A DNA stretch of 20,552 nt, from contig DCUB01000011.1 of the NCBI GenBank assembly GCA_002329365.1, positions 1-20,552 of the forward strand. Reading direction: 5' to 3'. The position numbers were made by a program, and so were the translations under genes. Source of the DNA: Ruminococcaceae bacterium UBA1425. GTDB taxonomy: Bacteria > Bacillota > Clostridia > Oscillospirales > Acutalibacteraceae. The notes under the pieces are model-generated. The model did not search any database, was not told the DNA's origin, and was given only the letters and a program-made list of their open reading frames with translations. This document shows positions 7,193-13,972 of the stretch, one piece after another; position 1 is the stretch's first letter, and every line of letters starts with the position of its first letter.

Positions 7193-7321
7193 ATGATGTC
7201 AAACAAAGAAAAGTTCGAGGTCGAGATGAAGCTTATGAACGAAATCTCATCCGCCAAGAAGCTGAGCTGGAAAGCGTTGAAGTCTATTATCAAGCTTTGT
7301 GCGATTGCCGAGTCTGACTGA
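7193..7321 (+). CDS. small lysine-rich protein of 42 residues, function unknown
   Basis: The frame starts with a double ATG at 7193/7196, preceded by AGGGTGA (7181-7187), and ends at TGA 7319-7321. It reads MMSNKEKFEVEMKLMN, then EISSAKKLSWKALKSIIKLC, then AIAESD. The first half is acidic/basic and helix-prone. The second (AKKLSWKALKSIIKLC) is a cationic amphipathic stretch with a Trp and a single Cys, and the tail is acidic. There is no signal peptide. It sits alone between a strong extended -10 promoter and a clear terminator, so it is a monocistronic unit of about 250 nt. Codons are skewed to AAG, AAC, TTC and ATC, consistent with real and efficient translation. I do not recognise a family. 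It could be a regulatory or membrane-associating small protein, or a peptide precursor. The acidic tail vaguely recalls AgrD-like peptides, but no AgrB is nearby. Confidence 0.6.
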   Translation: MMSNKEKFEVEMKLMNEISSAKKLSWKALKSIIKLCAIAESD

Positions 7322-7390
7322 TACCGGCAAAACCTCACTTGATTGAATACTGCACAGCAGCTTGATATAGATTAATATGCAAGAAGCCTT

Positions 7391-7421
7391 AAGGGGCGTC
7401 CCGTTTCGGGGCGCCCCTTTT
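7391..7421 (+). terminator. rho-independent terminator after the 42-residue gene
   Basis: AAGGGGCG-TCCCG pairs with CGGGG-CGCCCCTT around a TTT loop, ending in TTTT. The stem is about 13 bp, GC-rich, and lies 70 nt after the stop codon. There is no T-run on the opposite strand, so it serves the plus strand only. Confidence 0.88.
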
Positions 7422-7437
7422 GCCTATTATAATGGTT

Positions 7438-7500
7438 GTCATCCTGAGCGCAGCGAAGAATCTTTAGGATCCTTCGTCGCTTGGCGCCTCAGGATGACAA
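7438..7500. repeat. family 1 palindromic repeat, complete copy
   Basis: The outer arms GTCATCCTGAG (7438-7448) and CTCAGGATGAC (7488-7498) are perfectly complementary. The inner GCGAAGAATC pairs with GATCCTTCG-CGC around TTTAG. It lies in the convergent space between the small gene and mtaB. Confidence 0.9.
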
Positions 7501-7508
7501 AAATGATT

Positions 7509-7539
7509 GTCATTCTGAGCGCAGCGAAGAATCTTAAAG
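7509..7539. repeat. family 1 repeat, left half, overlapping the mtaB stop codon
   Basis: GTCATTCTGAGCGCAGCG and AAGAATCTTAAAG are the left arm and half of the inner stem. The right half is missing. On the minus strand the repeat's own TTAAGATT supplies the TAA stop of mtaB (7536-7534). Confidence 0.85.
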
Positions 7540-8823
7540 TCTATTCACCGCGTCGCCGATACAAAAGTCACCGTTTACGCCTGTTATTTTAACGGTTACA
7601 AGCTCTCCCGGGCGGAATTCTCCTGCAAAACGAACGGGTGTATAATTTCGTGTAAAGCCCTCGCGCATACCGTCGGTCTGCTGCTCCGCCAGCACCTCGA
7701 CGGTTTTCCCGACCTGCGCGTTCAAAAAATGTCTCCGTGTTTTGTCGGCCGTTTCCGTCATAATCCGCGCGCGCCTTTCCTTTTCGGCTTTTACCACCTT
7801 GTCGGGGAACGAGGCGGCGCGTGTTCCGGCGCGGACGGAGTAGGGGAACACGTGAACCTTGCAAAAGCCTATCCTTTCTACAAACAGCCTTGACGCTTCA
7901 AAGTCCTCCTCGCTCTCGCCGGGAAAGCCGACCATAACGTCCGTTGTAAGCGACACATCGGGAAACAGGCGGCGGAGCTTGTCGCACACAGCCTCATATT
8001 CAGCCGGGGTATAGTGCCTGTTCATCATCCTCAGAGTTTTGTCGCAGCCGCTTTGGAGCGAAATGTGAAAGTGCGGGCATAGCTTTCCGCAATTTGAAAG
8101 CCTTTGAAGAACGCTGTCTGTCAGAAGGTCCGGCTCAAGCGAGCCGAGACGAACGCGCCTGACGTTGTCGGGAGCGGACGCCGCTTCAACGGCGTCGCAG
8201 ATGTCAGAGCCCTCATAGCTGTAAGCGGACAAATTAATGCCGACAAGCACAAGCTCGCAGAAGCCTGCCTCCGACAGGCGAAACGCCTCGGCACGCAGGT
8301 CGTCAATCGGCTTTGAACGCACGCCGCCGCGCGCGTAGGGGATTATGCAGTATGAACAGAAGCGGTTGCAGCCGTCCTCGATTTTTATGTTTGCCCGTGT
8401 GTGACCGTAAAAGCCGGAAACGAAAGACGGACAAAAAAAATCACCGGGCCGGTGAACTTCCGTCAGCACCAGCCTGCTGTTTTCTGAAAAATAATCGTTT
8501 AAAGCCTTCAAGAGCCTGCCGTTGTTCTTGTTTCCCAAAAGGATGTCGGCCTCGGGAAGCTCTTTCGAAATTCCGGGATAAGCCTGGGGCACACAGCCCG
8601 TAAGCACTACTACGGAACACGGATTCTGCCTTTTAAAACGACGAACGGCCTGCCGCGTCTTTCTGTCGCTTTCGGCCGTTACTGTGCAGGAATTAACGAT
8701 ATAAACGTCTGCCGGCTCGTTGTGCGGAACAAGCGTGTAGCCGTTTTTTGAAAGCTCCTCGGACATTGCCTGCGACTCGTACTGGTTCACCTTGCAGCCG
8801 AGGGTAAAAACCGCAGCCTTCAT
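7534..8823 (-). CDS. mtaB: tRNA (N6-threonylcarbamoyladenosine-C2)-methylthiotransferase MtaB
   Basis: This 429-residue radical-SAM methylthiotransferase makes ms2t6A at position 37 of ANN-decoding tRNAs. The N-terminal UPF0004 domain carries Cys10 (TLGCKVNQYES), Cys46 (VNSCTVT) and Cys77 (LTGCVPQ), which bind the auxiliary [4Fe-4S] cluster. The radical-SAM motif is CNRFCSYC (152-159), and a C-terminal TRAM domain occupies about 365-425. TLGCKVNQYESQA distinguishes MtaB from MiaB and RimO. The start ATG shares one base with the stop of the upstream gene (TGATG) and has no clear Shine-Dalgarno, suggesting translational coupling. The stop codon lies inside a palindromic repeat, but the TRAM domain looks complete. 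Confidence 0.93.
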   Translation of the reverse strand: MKAAVFTLGCKVNQYESQAMSEELSKNGYTLVPHNEPADVYIVNSCTVTAESDRKTRQAVRRFKRQNPCSVVVLTGCVPQAYPGISKELPEADILLGNKNNGRLLKALNDYFSENSRLVLTEVHRPGDFFCPSFVSGFYGHTRANIKIEDGCNRFCSYCIIPYARGGVRSKPIDDLRAEAFRLSEAGFCELVLVGINLSAYSYEGSDICDAVEAASAPDNVRRVRLGSLEPDLLTDSVLQRLSNCGKLCPHFHISLQSGCDKTLRMMNRHYTPAEYEAVCDKLRRLFPDVSLTTDVMVGFPGESEEDFEASRLFVERIGFCKVHVFPYSVRAGTRAASFPDKVVKAEKERRARIMTETADKTRRHFLNAQVGKTVEVLAEQQTDGMREGFTRNYTPVRFAGEFRPGELVTVKITGVNGDFCIGDAVNRL

Positions 8824-9119
8824 CAGGCAGACTTATTAAGGGCGCGCTCGAGCCAGACGGTGCCGATGTCCATCGCGTTGTAAAGACCGCGCTTTTCGGT
8901 CTTTTTGATTATGCGGTCACGGGGACGGACGTCGGGGTCTGTGCTGACAAGCTGAACAACGACACGGTCGGCTATCGTAAGACCGTTGAATTCCTTTGTG
9001 CTCGTAATCTGGAGCACGACGACATACTCGTCGGACATGTTGCCGTAGTAAATTGTGTTGTCCTTTCGGACAAGAGGCTTGCCTCTGTATGTTAAATACT
9101 TATTCTTTTTTGCAGGCAT
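8823..9119 (-). CDS. 98-residue protein of unknown function between ireB and mtaB
   Basis: A basic N-terminus (MPAKKNKYLTYRGKPLVRK) leads into a compact beta-rich sequence with VVVLQITST, RVVVQLVSTDP and a RPRDRIIKKTEKRGLY segment. There is no transmembrane segment, signal peptide or cysteine. AAAGGATG about 7 nt upstream supports the start. It follows ireB by 22 nt and overlaps the mtaB start by one base, so the three form an operon. I have an impression of similar small proteins next to IreB in Oscillospiraceae but cannot name a domain. The positive patches would suit RNA or ribosome contact, which is inference only. A real gene is likely from its RBS, coupling and lack of competing frames. 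Confidence 0.75.
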   Translation of the reverse strand: MPAKKNKYLTYRGKPLVRKDNTIYYGNMSDEYVVVLQITSTKEFNGLTIADRVVVQLVSTDPDVRPRDRIIKKTEKRGLYNAMDIGTVWLERALNKSA

Positions 9120-9141
9120 TGAAATTCATCCTTTCACGCAC

Positions 9142-9390
9142 TTATCTTAAGCCTAAATATTCCTTAACAAGTATGCGGAGAAGCTCATCTCTGTCGATTC
9201 GGCGGACAAGACTGCGCGCGTTGTTGTGGGTAGTGATATAGGTCGGATCCTCCGACAGAAGGTATCCTACAATCTGGCTGACAGGATTATATCCCTTTTC
9301 GCTCAGCGCGTTATAAACCTCCGTCAGAATTCGGCGCACTTCGTTTTCGTGCTCGTCCCTTACGGAAAACTGGATAGTCTTATCAGTCAT
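9142..9390 (-). CDS. ireB: IreB family regulatory phosphoprotein (UPF0297)
   Basis: This 82-residue protein matches the IreB/YrzL family in length and core sequence. GYNPVSQIVGYLLSEDPTYI (33-52) is the hallmark, followed by HNNARSLVRRIDRDELLRIL and a C-terminal LVKEYL. In enterococci IreB is phosphorylated by the PASTA kinase IreK on N-terminal threonines and negatively affects cephalosporin resistance. The N-terminus here (MTDKTIQFSV) keeps candidate threonines at positions 2 and 5. AGAGGTGAT just upstream sets the start. In many Firmicutes the gene sits with alaS and ruvX; here it heads an operon with a small unknown gene and mtaB instead. Confidence 0.93.
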   Translation of the reverse strand: MTDKTIQFSVRDEHENEVRRILTEVYNALSEKGYNPVSQIVGYLLSEDPTYITTHNNARSLVRRIDRDELLRILVKEYLGLR

Positions 9391-9420
9391 ATAATCACCT
9401 CTTTATCACAATACCTGATT

Positions 9421-9449
9421 ATTATATACCACAAAGCAATAAAATACAA
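9421..9449 (-). promoter_or_regulatory. sigma-A promoter for the ireB operon
   Basis: On the minus strand TTGTAT (9449-9444), a 17-bp spacer and TATAAT (9426-9421). The start of transcription would fall near 9414, about 24 nt before the ireB ATG. Confidence 0.7.
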
Positions 9450-9511
9450 TGGTTTAATAAAAATTTAACCTGATTCTAACAATTTTTTAACCGTATATTT
9501 GCGGCATATTA

Positions 9512-11893
9512 TCAGCTTCGCAGCGATATTCCGAGCTTTTCAAGGGCTTTTACGGCGCGCTTGACGGCGGAGTCTGCCTCCTCGTCGGTCATTGTCTTGT
9601 CGGGCGAACGCAGGACAAGGTTGAACGCCACGCTCTTCATGCCGTCGGGAATCTGCGAGCCCTCGTAAACGTCGAACAGCGATATTGACTCCAAATTTTT
9701 GCCTGCCGCCTCGGATATGGCGCGCTCCAGAGTGAGAACGGGCAGCTTTTTGTTGCAGACAAATGCTAAATCGCGCGTAACGGCGGGGAACCTCGGAAGC
9801 TGCCTGTATGTCTTTGCAAGGTTCGCGTGTTTGCACAAAACGTCGAAACAGAGCGTGCCGACATATGCTTTTGTTTCGATTTCGTAATTATCGAGAACAT
9901 CGGGATGAACCTCGCCGAAAACGCCTGATTCGTCGCCGTTTACGGTAAGACGCGCAGCCCTGCCGGGGTGAAGGTAAACGCAGTCGGAAACGGCGTCAAC
10001 GTCGTATTCCGAAATGCCGAGATTATATAAAAGCTCCTCGATAACGCCCTTTAACGAGAAGAAGTCACAGCCTTCGCCGTACATACCCAAAGAAACAGTC
10101 TGCCTTTCGTCGGGCAGAGCCTCGCCAGAAACGGGGATATACACGGTCGAAAGCTCGTAAAGCCTTGCGCCGGCGTTGCGGTTGTTGTAATTGCGTGAAA
10201 GCACCTCAAGCATTGACGGAACGGCTGTTGTGCGCATTACGCTTGTGTCCTCGCCGAGTGGGTTTTTAATCACGACGGAATTGCGAAGCGGGCTGTCCGC
10301 GGGCAGCTTTATATTACCGTAGTATTTCGGGCTGATAAAGGAATAGGTCATGATTTCCGTAAGTCCCTGCGCGAGCAGAACGTTGTCAATCAGCTTTCTG
10401 AGCTTTTGCGTTTCGTTCAGCATACCCGCCGTCGTGCTGACGAGCGGACGGCTCTCGATGTTTTCAAAGCCGTAGAAACGCGCAACTTCCTCCGCGATGT
10501 CTGCTCTGTGCTCAACGTCGCCTCTGAACGACGGAACAATAACCATGCCGTTTTCAACCTTGAAGGAGAGCGACTCGAGTATCTCAATTTGTTTGTCGTG
10601 CGGAACGTTTATGCCGATGAAGCGGTTTGTCCAGTCGGGGTCGAAGGGAACTGTCCTTTGCTCGTTGTCCGTGCGGTCACAGTCTATTACGCCGTTTATA
10701 ATGTCGCCGGCGTCGAGCAGGCGGACAAGCTCTAAAGCGCGGTCAAGACACCTGCGGCAACCCTTCGGGTCAAGACCTTTTTCATATCTTGCCGAAGCCT
10801 CGGTGCGCATACCGAGCTTTTTTGCGGTTGAACGGACCGAGGGACCGTTAAAGCAGGCGGACTCGAATACTATTGTGTTTGTGTCGTCCATTATGCCGCT
10901 GTACTCGCCGCCCATAACACCGGCGACTGCTACTGGCTTGTTGGCGTCGGCAATTACGAGCATGTCCTCGGTAAGATTTCGCTCTGTACCGTCGAGCGTC
11001 GTAATCTTTTCTCCCGCACGGGCGTTCCTGACAATAACGGAGCCTCCGTCAAGAAAACGGTAGTCAAAGGCGTGCATGGGCTGACCGTATTCGAGCATGA
11101 CGTAATTCGTAATGTCGACTATATTGTTGATGGGACGTACGCCGCTTGCGCGAAGCCTTTCGCGGAGCCAGCGGGGAGAAGGAGCAATGCGGACGTTTTT
11201 AACAACGGCGCCGGCGTAGCGGTAGCACTTTTTGCTGTCGAGTATTTCAACGGACAGGTAATCACTGACGTCGCCCTCTCCCTTAATGACGGACGGGACG
11301 GGTGTATTAAAAGGAATGCCGAAGCTGGCTGCGGCCTCGCGCGCAAGTCCTGTGACGGAAAGACAGTCGGGGCGGTTCGGAGTTATTTCAAACTCTGTCA
11401 CGATGTCGTCAAGACCAATAGCTGCCCTGATATCAGTTCCGACGGTACGGTCGCAGTCGTCGCCGAGGACGAATATCCCGTCGCAGACGGCGTAGGGGAA
11501 ATCGTGCGTTGTAAGCCCTAGCTCGCCGAGAGAACAGAGCATTCCCGCGCTTTCAACGCCTCTGAGCTTTCCTTTTTTAATCTGTTTTCCGCCCGCGACG
11601 ACAGAATTGTCGAGAGCGACGGGAACAAAGTCGCCGACACTCAGGTTCTGCGCGCCCGTTACAATCTGTAAAGGAGCGCTGCCGCCCGTGTCGACCTGAC
11701 AAACCCACAGATGGTCGGAATCGGGATGCCGCTCGAGTGTAAGGATTTTGCCGACGACAATATTTTTAAGCTCCGCGCCCTCGCGCCCGAAGCCCTCTAC
11801 CTTTGAGCCGCTCATTGTCATAACATCGGCGAATTCCTTGTCGCTTACATCTATTTTAACGTAATCGTTAAGCCATTTATTCGATAATAACAT
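9512..11893 (-). CDS. pheT: phenylalanine--tRNA ligase beta subunit
   Basis: This 793-residue beta subunit of the heterotetrameric phenylalanyl-tRNA synthetase is full length. In order it shows the N-terminal MLLSNKWLNDYV, the EMAP-type tRNA-binding domain (about 40-150, with ILTLERHPDSDHLWVCQVD), the B3/B4 editing region (near 200-370, with NNIVDITNYVMLEYGQPMHAFD), the B5 domain (about 400-470), the catalytic-like core, and the C-terminal FDX-ACB anticodon-binding domain beginning near LPRFPAVTRDLAF. AAAGGTG upstream supports the start. It follows pheS by 23 nt on the same transcript, controlled by the Phe T-box far upstream. Confidence 0.97.
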   Translation of the reverse strand: MLLSNKWLNDYVKIDVSDKEFADVMTMSGSKVEGFGREGAELKNIVVGKILTLERHPDSDHLWVCQVDTGGSAPLQIVTGAQNLSVGDFVPVALDNSVVAGGKQIKKGKLRGVESAGMLCSLGELGLTTHDFPYAVCDGIFVLGDDCDRTVGTDIRAAIGLDDIVTEFEITPNRPDCLSVTGLAREAAASFGIPFNTPVPSVIKGEGDVSDYLSVEILDSKKCYRYAGAVVKNVRIAPSPRWLRERLRASGVRPINNIVDITNYVMLEYGQPMHAFDYRFLDGGSVIVRNARAGEKITTLDGTERNLTEDMLVIADANKPVAVAGVMGGEYSGIMDDTNTIVFESACFNGPSVRSTAKKLGMRTEASARYEKGLDPKGCRRCLDRALELVRLLDAGDIINGVIDCDRTDNEQRTVPFDPDWTNRFIGINVPHDKQIEILESLSFKVENGMVIVPSFRGDVEHRADIAEEVARFYGFENIESRPLVSTTAGMLNETQKLRKLIDNVLLAQGLTEIMTYSFISPKYYGNIKLPADSPLRNSVVIKNPLGEDTSVMRTTAVPSMLEVLSRNYNNRNAGARLYELSTVYIPVSGEALPDERQTVSLGMYGEGCDFFSLKGVIEELLYNLGISEYDVDAVSDCVYLHPGRAARLTVNGDESGVFGEVHPDVLDNYEIETKAYVGTLCFDVLCKHANLAKTYRQLPRFPAVTRDLAFVCNKKLPVLTLERAISEAAGKNLESISLFDVYEGSQIPDGMKSVAFNLVLRSPDKTMTDEEADSAVKRAVKALEKLGISLRS

Positions 11894-11916
11894 TTCGTTT
11901 CACACCTTTCCTTTAA

Positions 11917-12936
11917 TTAAAACTGCGAAAGGAATCTGACGTCGTTCTCATACAAAAGACGCATATCGTCAATCTGAAAGCGGAACATAGTAATTCTTTC
12001 AAGTCCGACGCCGAAGGCATAGCCGCTGTATTCGTCGGGGTCTATCCCGCCGTTTTGAAGCACCTTCGGGTGCACCATTCCCGCGCCGAGTATTTCTATC
12101 CAGCCCTCGCCCTTGCACATCGGGCAGCCCTTGCCGCCGCAGCGGAAGCAGGAAACGTCAACCTCGCACGACGGCTCCGTAAACGGGAAGTGGTGTGGGC
12201 GGAGCCTTATTCTTGTTTCGTTCCCGAACAGCCCCTTTGCGATTGCCTCAAGGCCCGCTTTAAGGTCGCCCATCGTTACGCCCTTGTCTACGACAAGCCC
12301 CTCAATCTGGTGGAAAAGAGGGGAGTGCGTCGCGTCGACGGCGTCGGAGCGGTAAACCCTGCCGGGCGCTATGATTCTTATAGGAGGCTTGTTCTGCTCC
12401 ATGTATCTTATCTGAACGGGCGAGGTCTGTGTGCGGAGCAGGACATTGTCGGTTATATAAAAGGTGTCCTGCGTGTCGCGTGCGGGATGCCCCTCCGGTA
12501 TATTCAGCGCTTCAAAATTGTAATAATCAAGCTCTACCTCGGGACCTGACGCCACCTTGAAGCCCATGCCGAGGAATATGTCTATTACCTCGTTAAGCAC
12601 AATTGAAAGCGGATGCCGGTGCCCCAGTGCGACTGATTTCCCGGGCAGTGTTACGTCTATAGTCTCGGAAACAAGACGTTCTGCCTTTTCCTTTTCTTTA
12701 AATTTTTCAAACTGCTGAGCTATCAGCGCCTCTATGCCGGCGCGAACCTCATTTGCAAGCTGACCCATGATTGGCCGTTCCTCCGCGGAAAGACTGCCCA
12801 TTTGCTTTAAAATTGCCGTCAGCTCGCCTTTTTTGCCGAGATAGGCTATTCTTAACGCTTCAAGCTCGGCTATGCCTGAAGCGCCTGCGATTTTTTCGGC
12901 GGCAGTCCGCCTCATCTGTTCAAGCTGAGATTTCAT
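11917..12936 (-). CDS. pheS: phenylalanine--tRNA ligase alpha subunit
   Basis: This 339-residue alpha subunit carries the aminoacylation site. An N-terminal coiled coil (about 1-85) precedes the class II core. Motif 2 is GRVYRSDAVDATHSPLFHQIEG, read here as GRVYRSD then HSPLFHQIEG. Motif 3 is GVGLERITM near the C-terminus. Between them SCFRCGGKGCPMC has four cysteines in a zinc-knuckle arrangement common in Firmicutes PheS but absent from E. coli. The frame continues upstream to an ATG at 12981, but the ATG at 12936 has GGGGAGG 7 nt before it and begins with the expected MKSQLEQMRR, so it is chosen. It forms a complex with PheT, encoded next. Confidence 0.96.
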   Translation of the reverse strand: MKSQLEQMRRTAAEKIAGASGIAELEALRIAYLGKKGELTAILKQMGSLSAEERPIMGQLANEVRAGIEALIAQQFEKFKEKEKAERLVSETIDVTLPGKSVALGHRHPLSIVLNEVIDIFLGMGFKVASGPEVELDYYNFEALNIPEGHPARDTQDTFYITDNVLLRTQTSPVQIRYMEQNKPPIRIIAPGRVYRSDAVDATHSPLFHQIEGLVVDKGVTMGDLKAGLEAIAKGLFGNETRIRLRPHHFPFTEPSCEVDVSCFRCGGKGCPMCKGEGWIEILGAGMVHPKVLQNGGIDPDEYSGYAFGVGLERITMFRFQIDDMRLLYENDVRFLSQF

Positions 12937-12993
12937 AAAGTTATCCTCCCCAAATAATGTATTGCCATGGGGCTGTATCAAAACTCAATTTTC

Positions 12994-13017
12994 GGAACGG
13001 TCAAGACCGTTCCCTAC
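12994..13017. repeat. family 2 repeat GGAACGGTC/GACCGTTCC, inverted orientation
   Basis: GGAACGGTC-AA-GACCGTTCC followed by CTAC is the reverse complement of the GTAGGG-headed palindrome at 5259. It lies about 60 nt upstream of pheS, inside the T-box transcript. Confidence 0.85.
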
Positions 13018-13168
13018 AAAGGTTGATTTTTCCTTGATAAGTAAACAACGTGTAGGGTTTTTTCTTGACTGTTAAGAGTTTAGATACAACCACAATTTAT
13101 ATCTGTTGCGAAATATCAGACACCAAACAAAAACTGTAAAAATCTAAAAGAAAAATGACATTCTTTGA

Positions 13169-13285
13169 GTAGGGAACGGTCTTGACCGTTTTGAAAGGTT
13201 TCAATCAACTTATAATGGAACGGAACACTGTGTCCATATGTCAGAGCGATTTTTAATTGCTTTTCAAAACACATAAATGCGTTCC
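13169..13285. repeat. family 2 composite repeat module, copy 2 (diverged)
   Basis: GTAGGGAACGGTCTTGACCGTT (13169-13190) is followed by a TTTCAATCAACTTATAATGG linker, a degraded GGAACACTGTGTCC palindrome (13221-13235), and CATAAATGCGTTC. The order of parts matches the module at 5259-5355 (including TTCAATC and CATAAATACGTTC), with one extra segment of about 25 nt before the last part. Confidence 0.75.
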
Positions 13286-13312
13286 CTGCGTCAGGCATTT
13301 GGTTAGATTTTC

Positions 13313-13332
13313 GGTCACGGCACGCCGTGACC
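13313..13332. repeat. family 2 repeat GGTCACGGC/GCCGTGACC
   Basis: GGTCACGGCACGCCGTGACC is a near-perfect 20-bp palindrome with a single central mismatch. It is a variant of GGACACGGC-GCCGTGTCC with a compensatory change in both arms. Confidence 0.8.
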
Positions 13333-13356
13333 ATTCACATTTATTGCCTGTATGCC

Positions 13357-13380
13357 GTAGGGACACGGCGAGCCGTTTCC
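13357..13380. repeat. family 2 repeat GTAGGGACACGGCGAGCCGTTTCC
   Basis: The GTAGGG head and the GGACACGGC arm are intact. The right arm GCCGTTTCC has one change. It lies directly downstream of the T-box terminator on the transcript. Confidence 0.8.
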
Positions 13381-13390
13381 GCATTCGGAC

Positions 13391-13422
13391 AAAAAAATAC
13401 TTCGCCCCTGTTGAGGGACGAA
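13391..13422 (-). terminator. T-box regulatory terminator
   Basis: The hairpin CTTCGTCCCT/AGGGGCGAAG with loop CAAC is followed by TATTTTTTT on the minus strand. It is the off-state structure of the Phe T-box. Confidence 0.88.
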
Positions 13423-13650
13423 GACAAAAATCTCCGCGGTACCACCCTGCATTTCCGAAAAACGGACGCTTCACGCGCTCGATGGCGCGCTTTGTCGTGT
13501 AACGGCGACTGCCCGTCAGGACCTACTGCTGTTTCAGCCCTGCCGCTCCGGAGTGAACTTCGGCGAACTTTGTCATATGCGCGCTTTCAGCCGTGACGCG
13601 CAATCTCTGAATGACGTTTTTTCGCTTACTCTCTCCATCATTGCGTTATT
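13391..13650 (-). ncRNA. T-box riboswitch leader of pheST (tRNA-Phe specific)
   Basis: The conserved T-box AGGGTGGTACCGCGG is at 13448-13434 on the minus strand. Upstream are a Stem I region with a GAGAGAG motif (about 13632-13626) and a candidate specifier TTC (Phe) at 13557-13555 in the context GAAGTTCACTCC. A GCCGTTA segment near 13506-13500 and a Stem III-like GCGCGC-CATCGA-GCGCGT follow. The intrinsic terminator is CTTCGTCCCT-CAAC-AGGGGCGAAG with a TATTTTTTT tail, ending at 13391. The CGTCCCT of the terminator can pair with AGGG of the T-box to form the antiterminator. Uncharged tRNA-Phe would therefore switch pheST on. Unusually, the pheS start lies about 450 nt beyond the terminator. 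Confidence 0.93.
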
Positions 13651-13656
13651 GTCGAC

Positions 13657-13685
13657 AATATAACATATTATTGACGGAATTTCAA
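13657..13685 (-). promoter_or_regulatory. sigma-A promoter of the pheST T-box transcript
   Basis: TTGAAA (13685-13680), a 17-bp spacer and TATATT (13662-13657) on the minus strand. Transcription would start near 13650, just before Stem I. Confidence 0.72.
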
Positions 13686-13776
13686 GTAAAATTTTCTGTA
13701 TTTCTGTTTTTTCATATGTTTTGATAATACGTGCTCAAAATCAGTTTGAATAAGAATATGTTTTTTGTTGCATTCC

Positions 13777-13800
13777 GTAGGGACACGGCGTGCCGTGTCC
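13777..13800. repeat. family 2 repeat GGACACGGCGTGCCGTGTCC with GTAGGG head
   Basis: A near-perfect palindrome with head GTAG at 13777. It lies between the divergent pheST T-box promoter and the ECF sigma promoter. Confidence 0.85.
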
Positions 13801-13850
13801 GTTTATCACAAGCAATATTTCCCCCGGGAACAAATCTTAAATATTATCCG

Positions 13851-13880
13851 TTGCAAATATGCCCGCAAATATGGTATCAT
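13851..13880 (+). promoter_or_regulatory. candidate sigma-A promoter for the ECF sigma operon
   Basis: TTGCAA (13851-13856), an 18-bp spacer and TATCAT (13875-13880) preceded by TGG, an extended -10. This would give a leader of about 85 nt. Confidence 0.55.
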
Positions 13881-13893
13881 AAAAAAAATTATC

Positions 13894-13920
13894 GAACGGT
13901 GAGTATTTTTAACACGTTGC
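13894..13920 (+). promoter_or_regulatory. possible autoregulatory ECF-type promoter
   Basis: GAACGG (13894-13899) and CGTTGC (13915-13920) are 15 bp apart, resembling the GAAC...CGTC layout of ECF promoters. It lies between the sigma-A-like promoter and the sigma gene, where autoregulation is common. The match is short and unproven. Confidence 0.28.
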
Positions 13921-13972
13921 GACGAATAAGAGGTGTAAGCAGAAACGCTTATGCCCGAGGGGAGGTTCCCGC

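Larger units (their letters stand above)
12937..13390 (-). other. repeat-filled segment between T-box and pheS
   Basis: About 450 nt separate the T-box terminator from the pheS Shine-Dalgarno. At least five family 2 palindromes fill roughly half of it, and the remainder (13020-13165) is AT-rich with no gene or convincing second promoter. Open frames here run through the repeats and have no ribosome binding site. The segment looks like a landing zone for successive repeat insertions. Confidence 0.7.

Noticed and set aside
7161..7421. 6S RNA or tmRNA instead of a small protein gene
   Set aside because: There is no long imperfect duplex with a central bubble and no CCA-ending tRNA-like part, whereas a well-placed ribosome binding site and biased codons are present. 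A dual-function RNA is not excluded.
7377..7592. 71-residue plus-strand frame after the small gene
   Set aside because: It reads through the terminator and two repeat copies (HPERSEES and VILSAAKNL products), a known spurious pattern, and overlaps mtaB.
10497..11063. 188-residue plus-strand frame (and others of 110-208 residues at 5921, 10406, 11072, 12055 and 17583)
   Set aside because: All are antisense shadows of pheT, pheS, the nucleotidylyltransferase or the GlpA-like gene, whose frames carry clear protein families.
12937..12981. N-terminal extension of PheS
   Set aside because: It would span the GGGGAGG ribosome binding site of the ATG at 12936 and lies outside the conserved PheS start.
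13116..13596. Several frames of 70-90 residues on both strands upstream of pheS
   Set aside because: They run through palindromic repeats or the T-box, lack ribosome binding sites and have no domain-like sequence.
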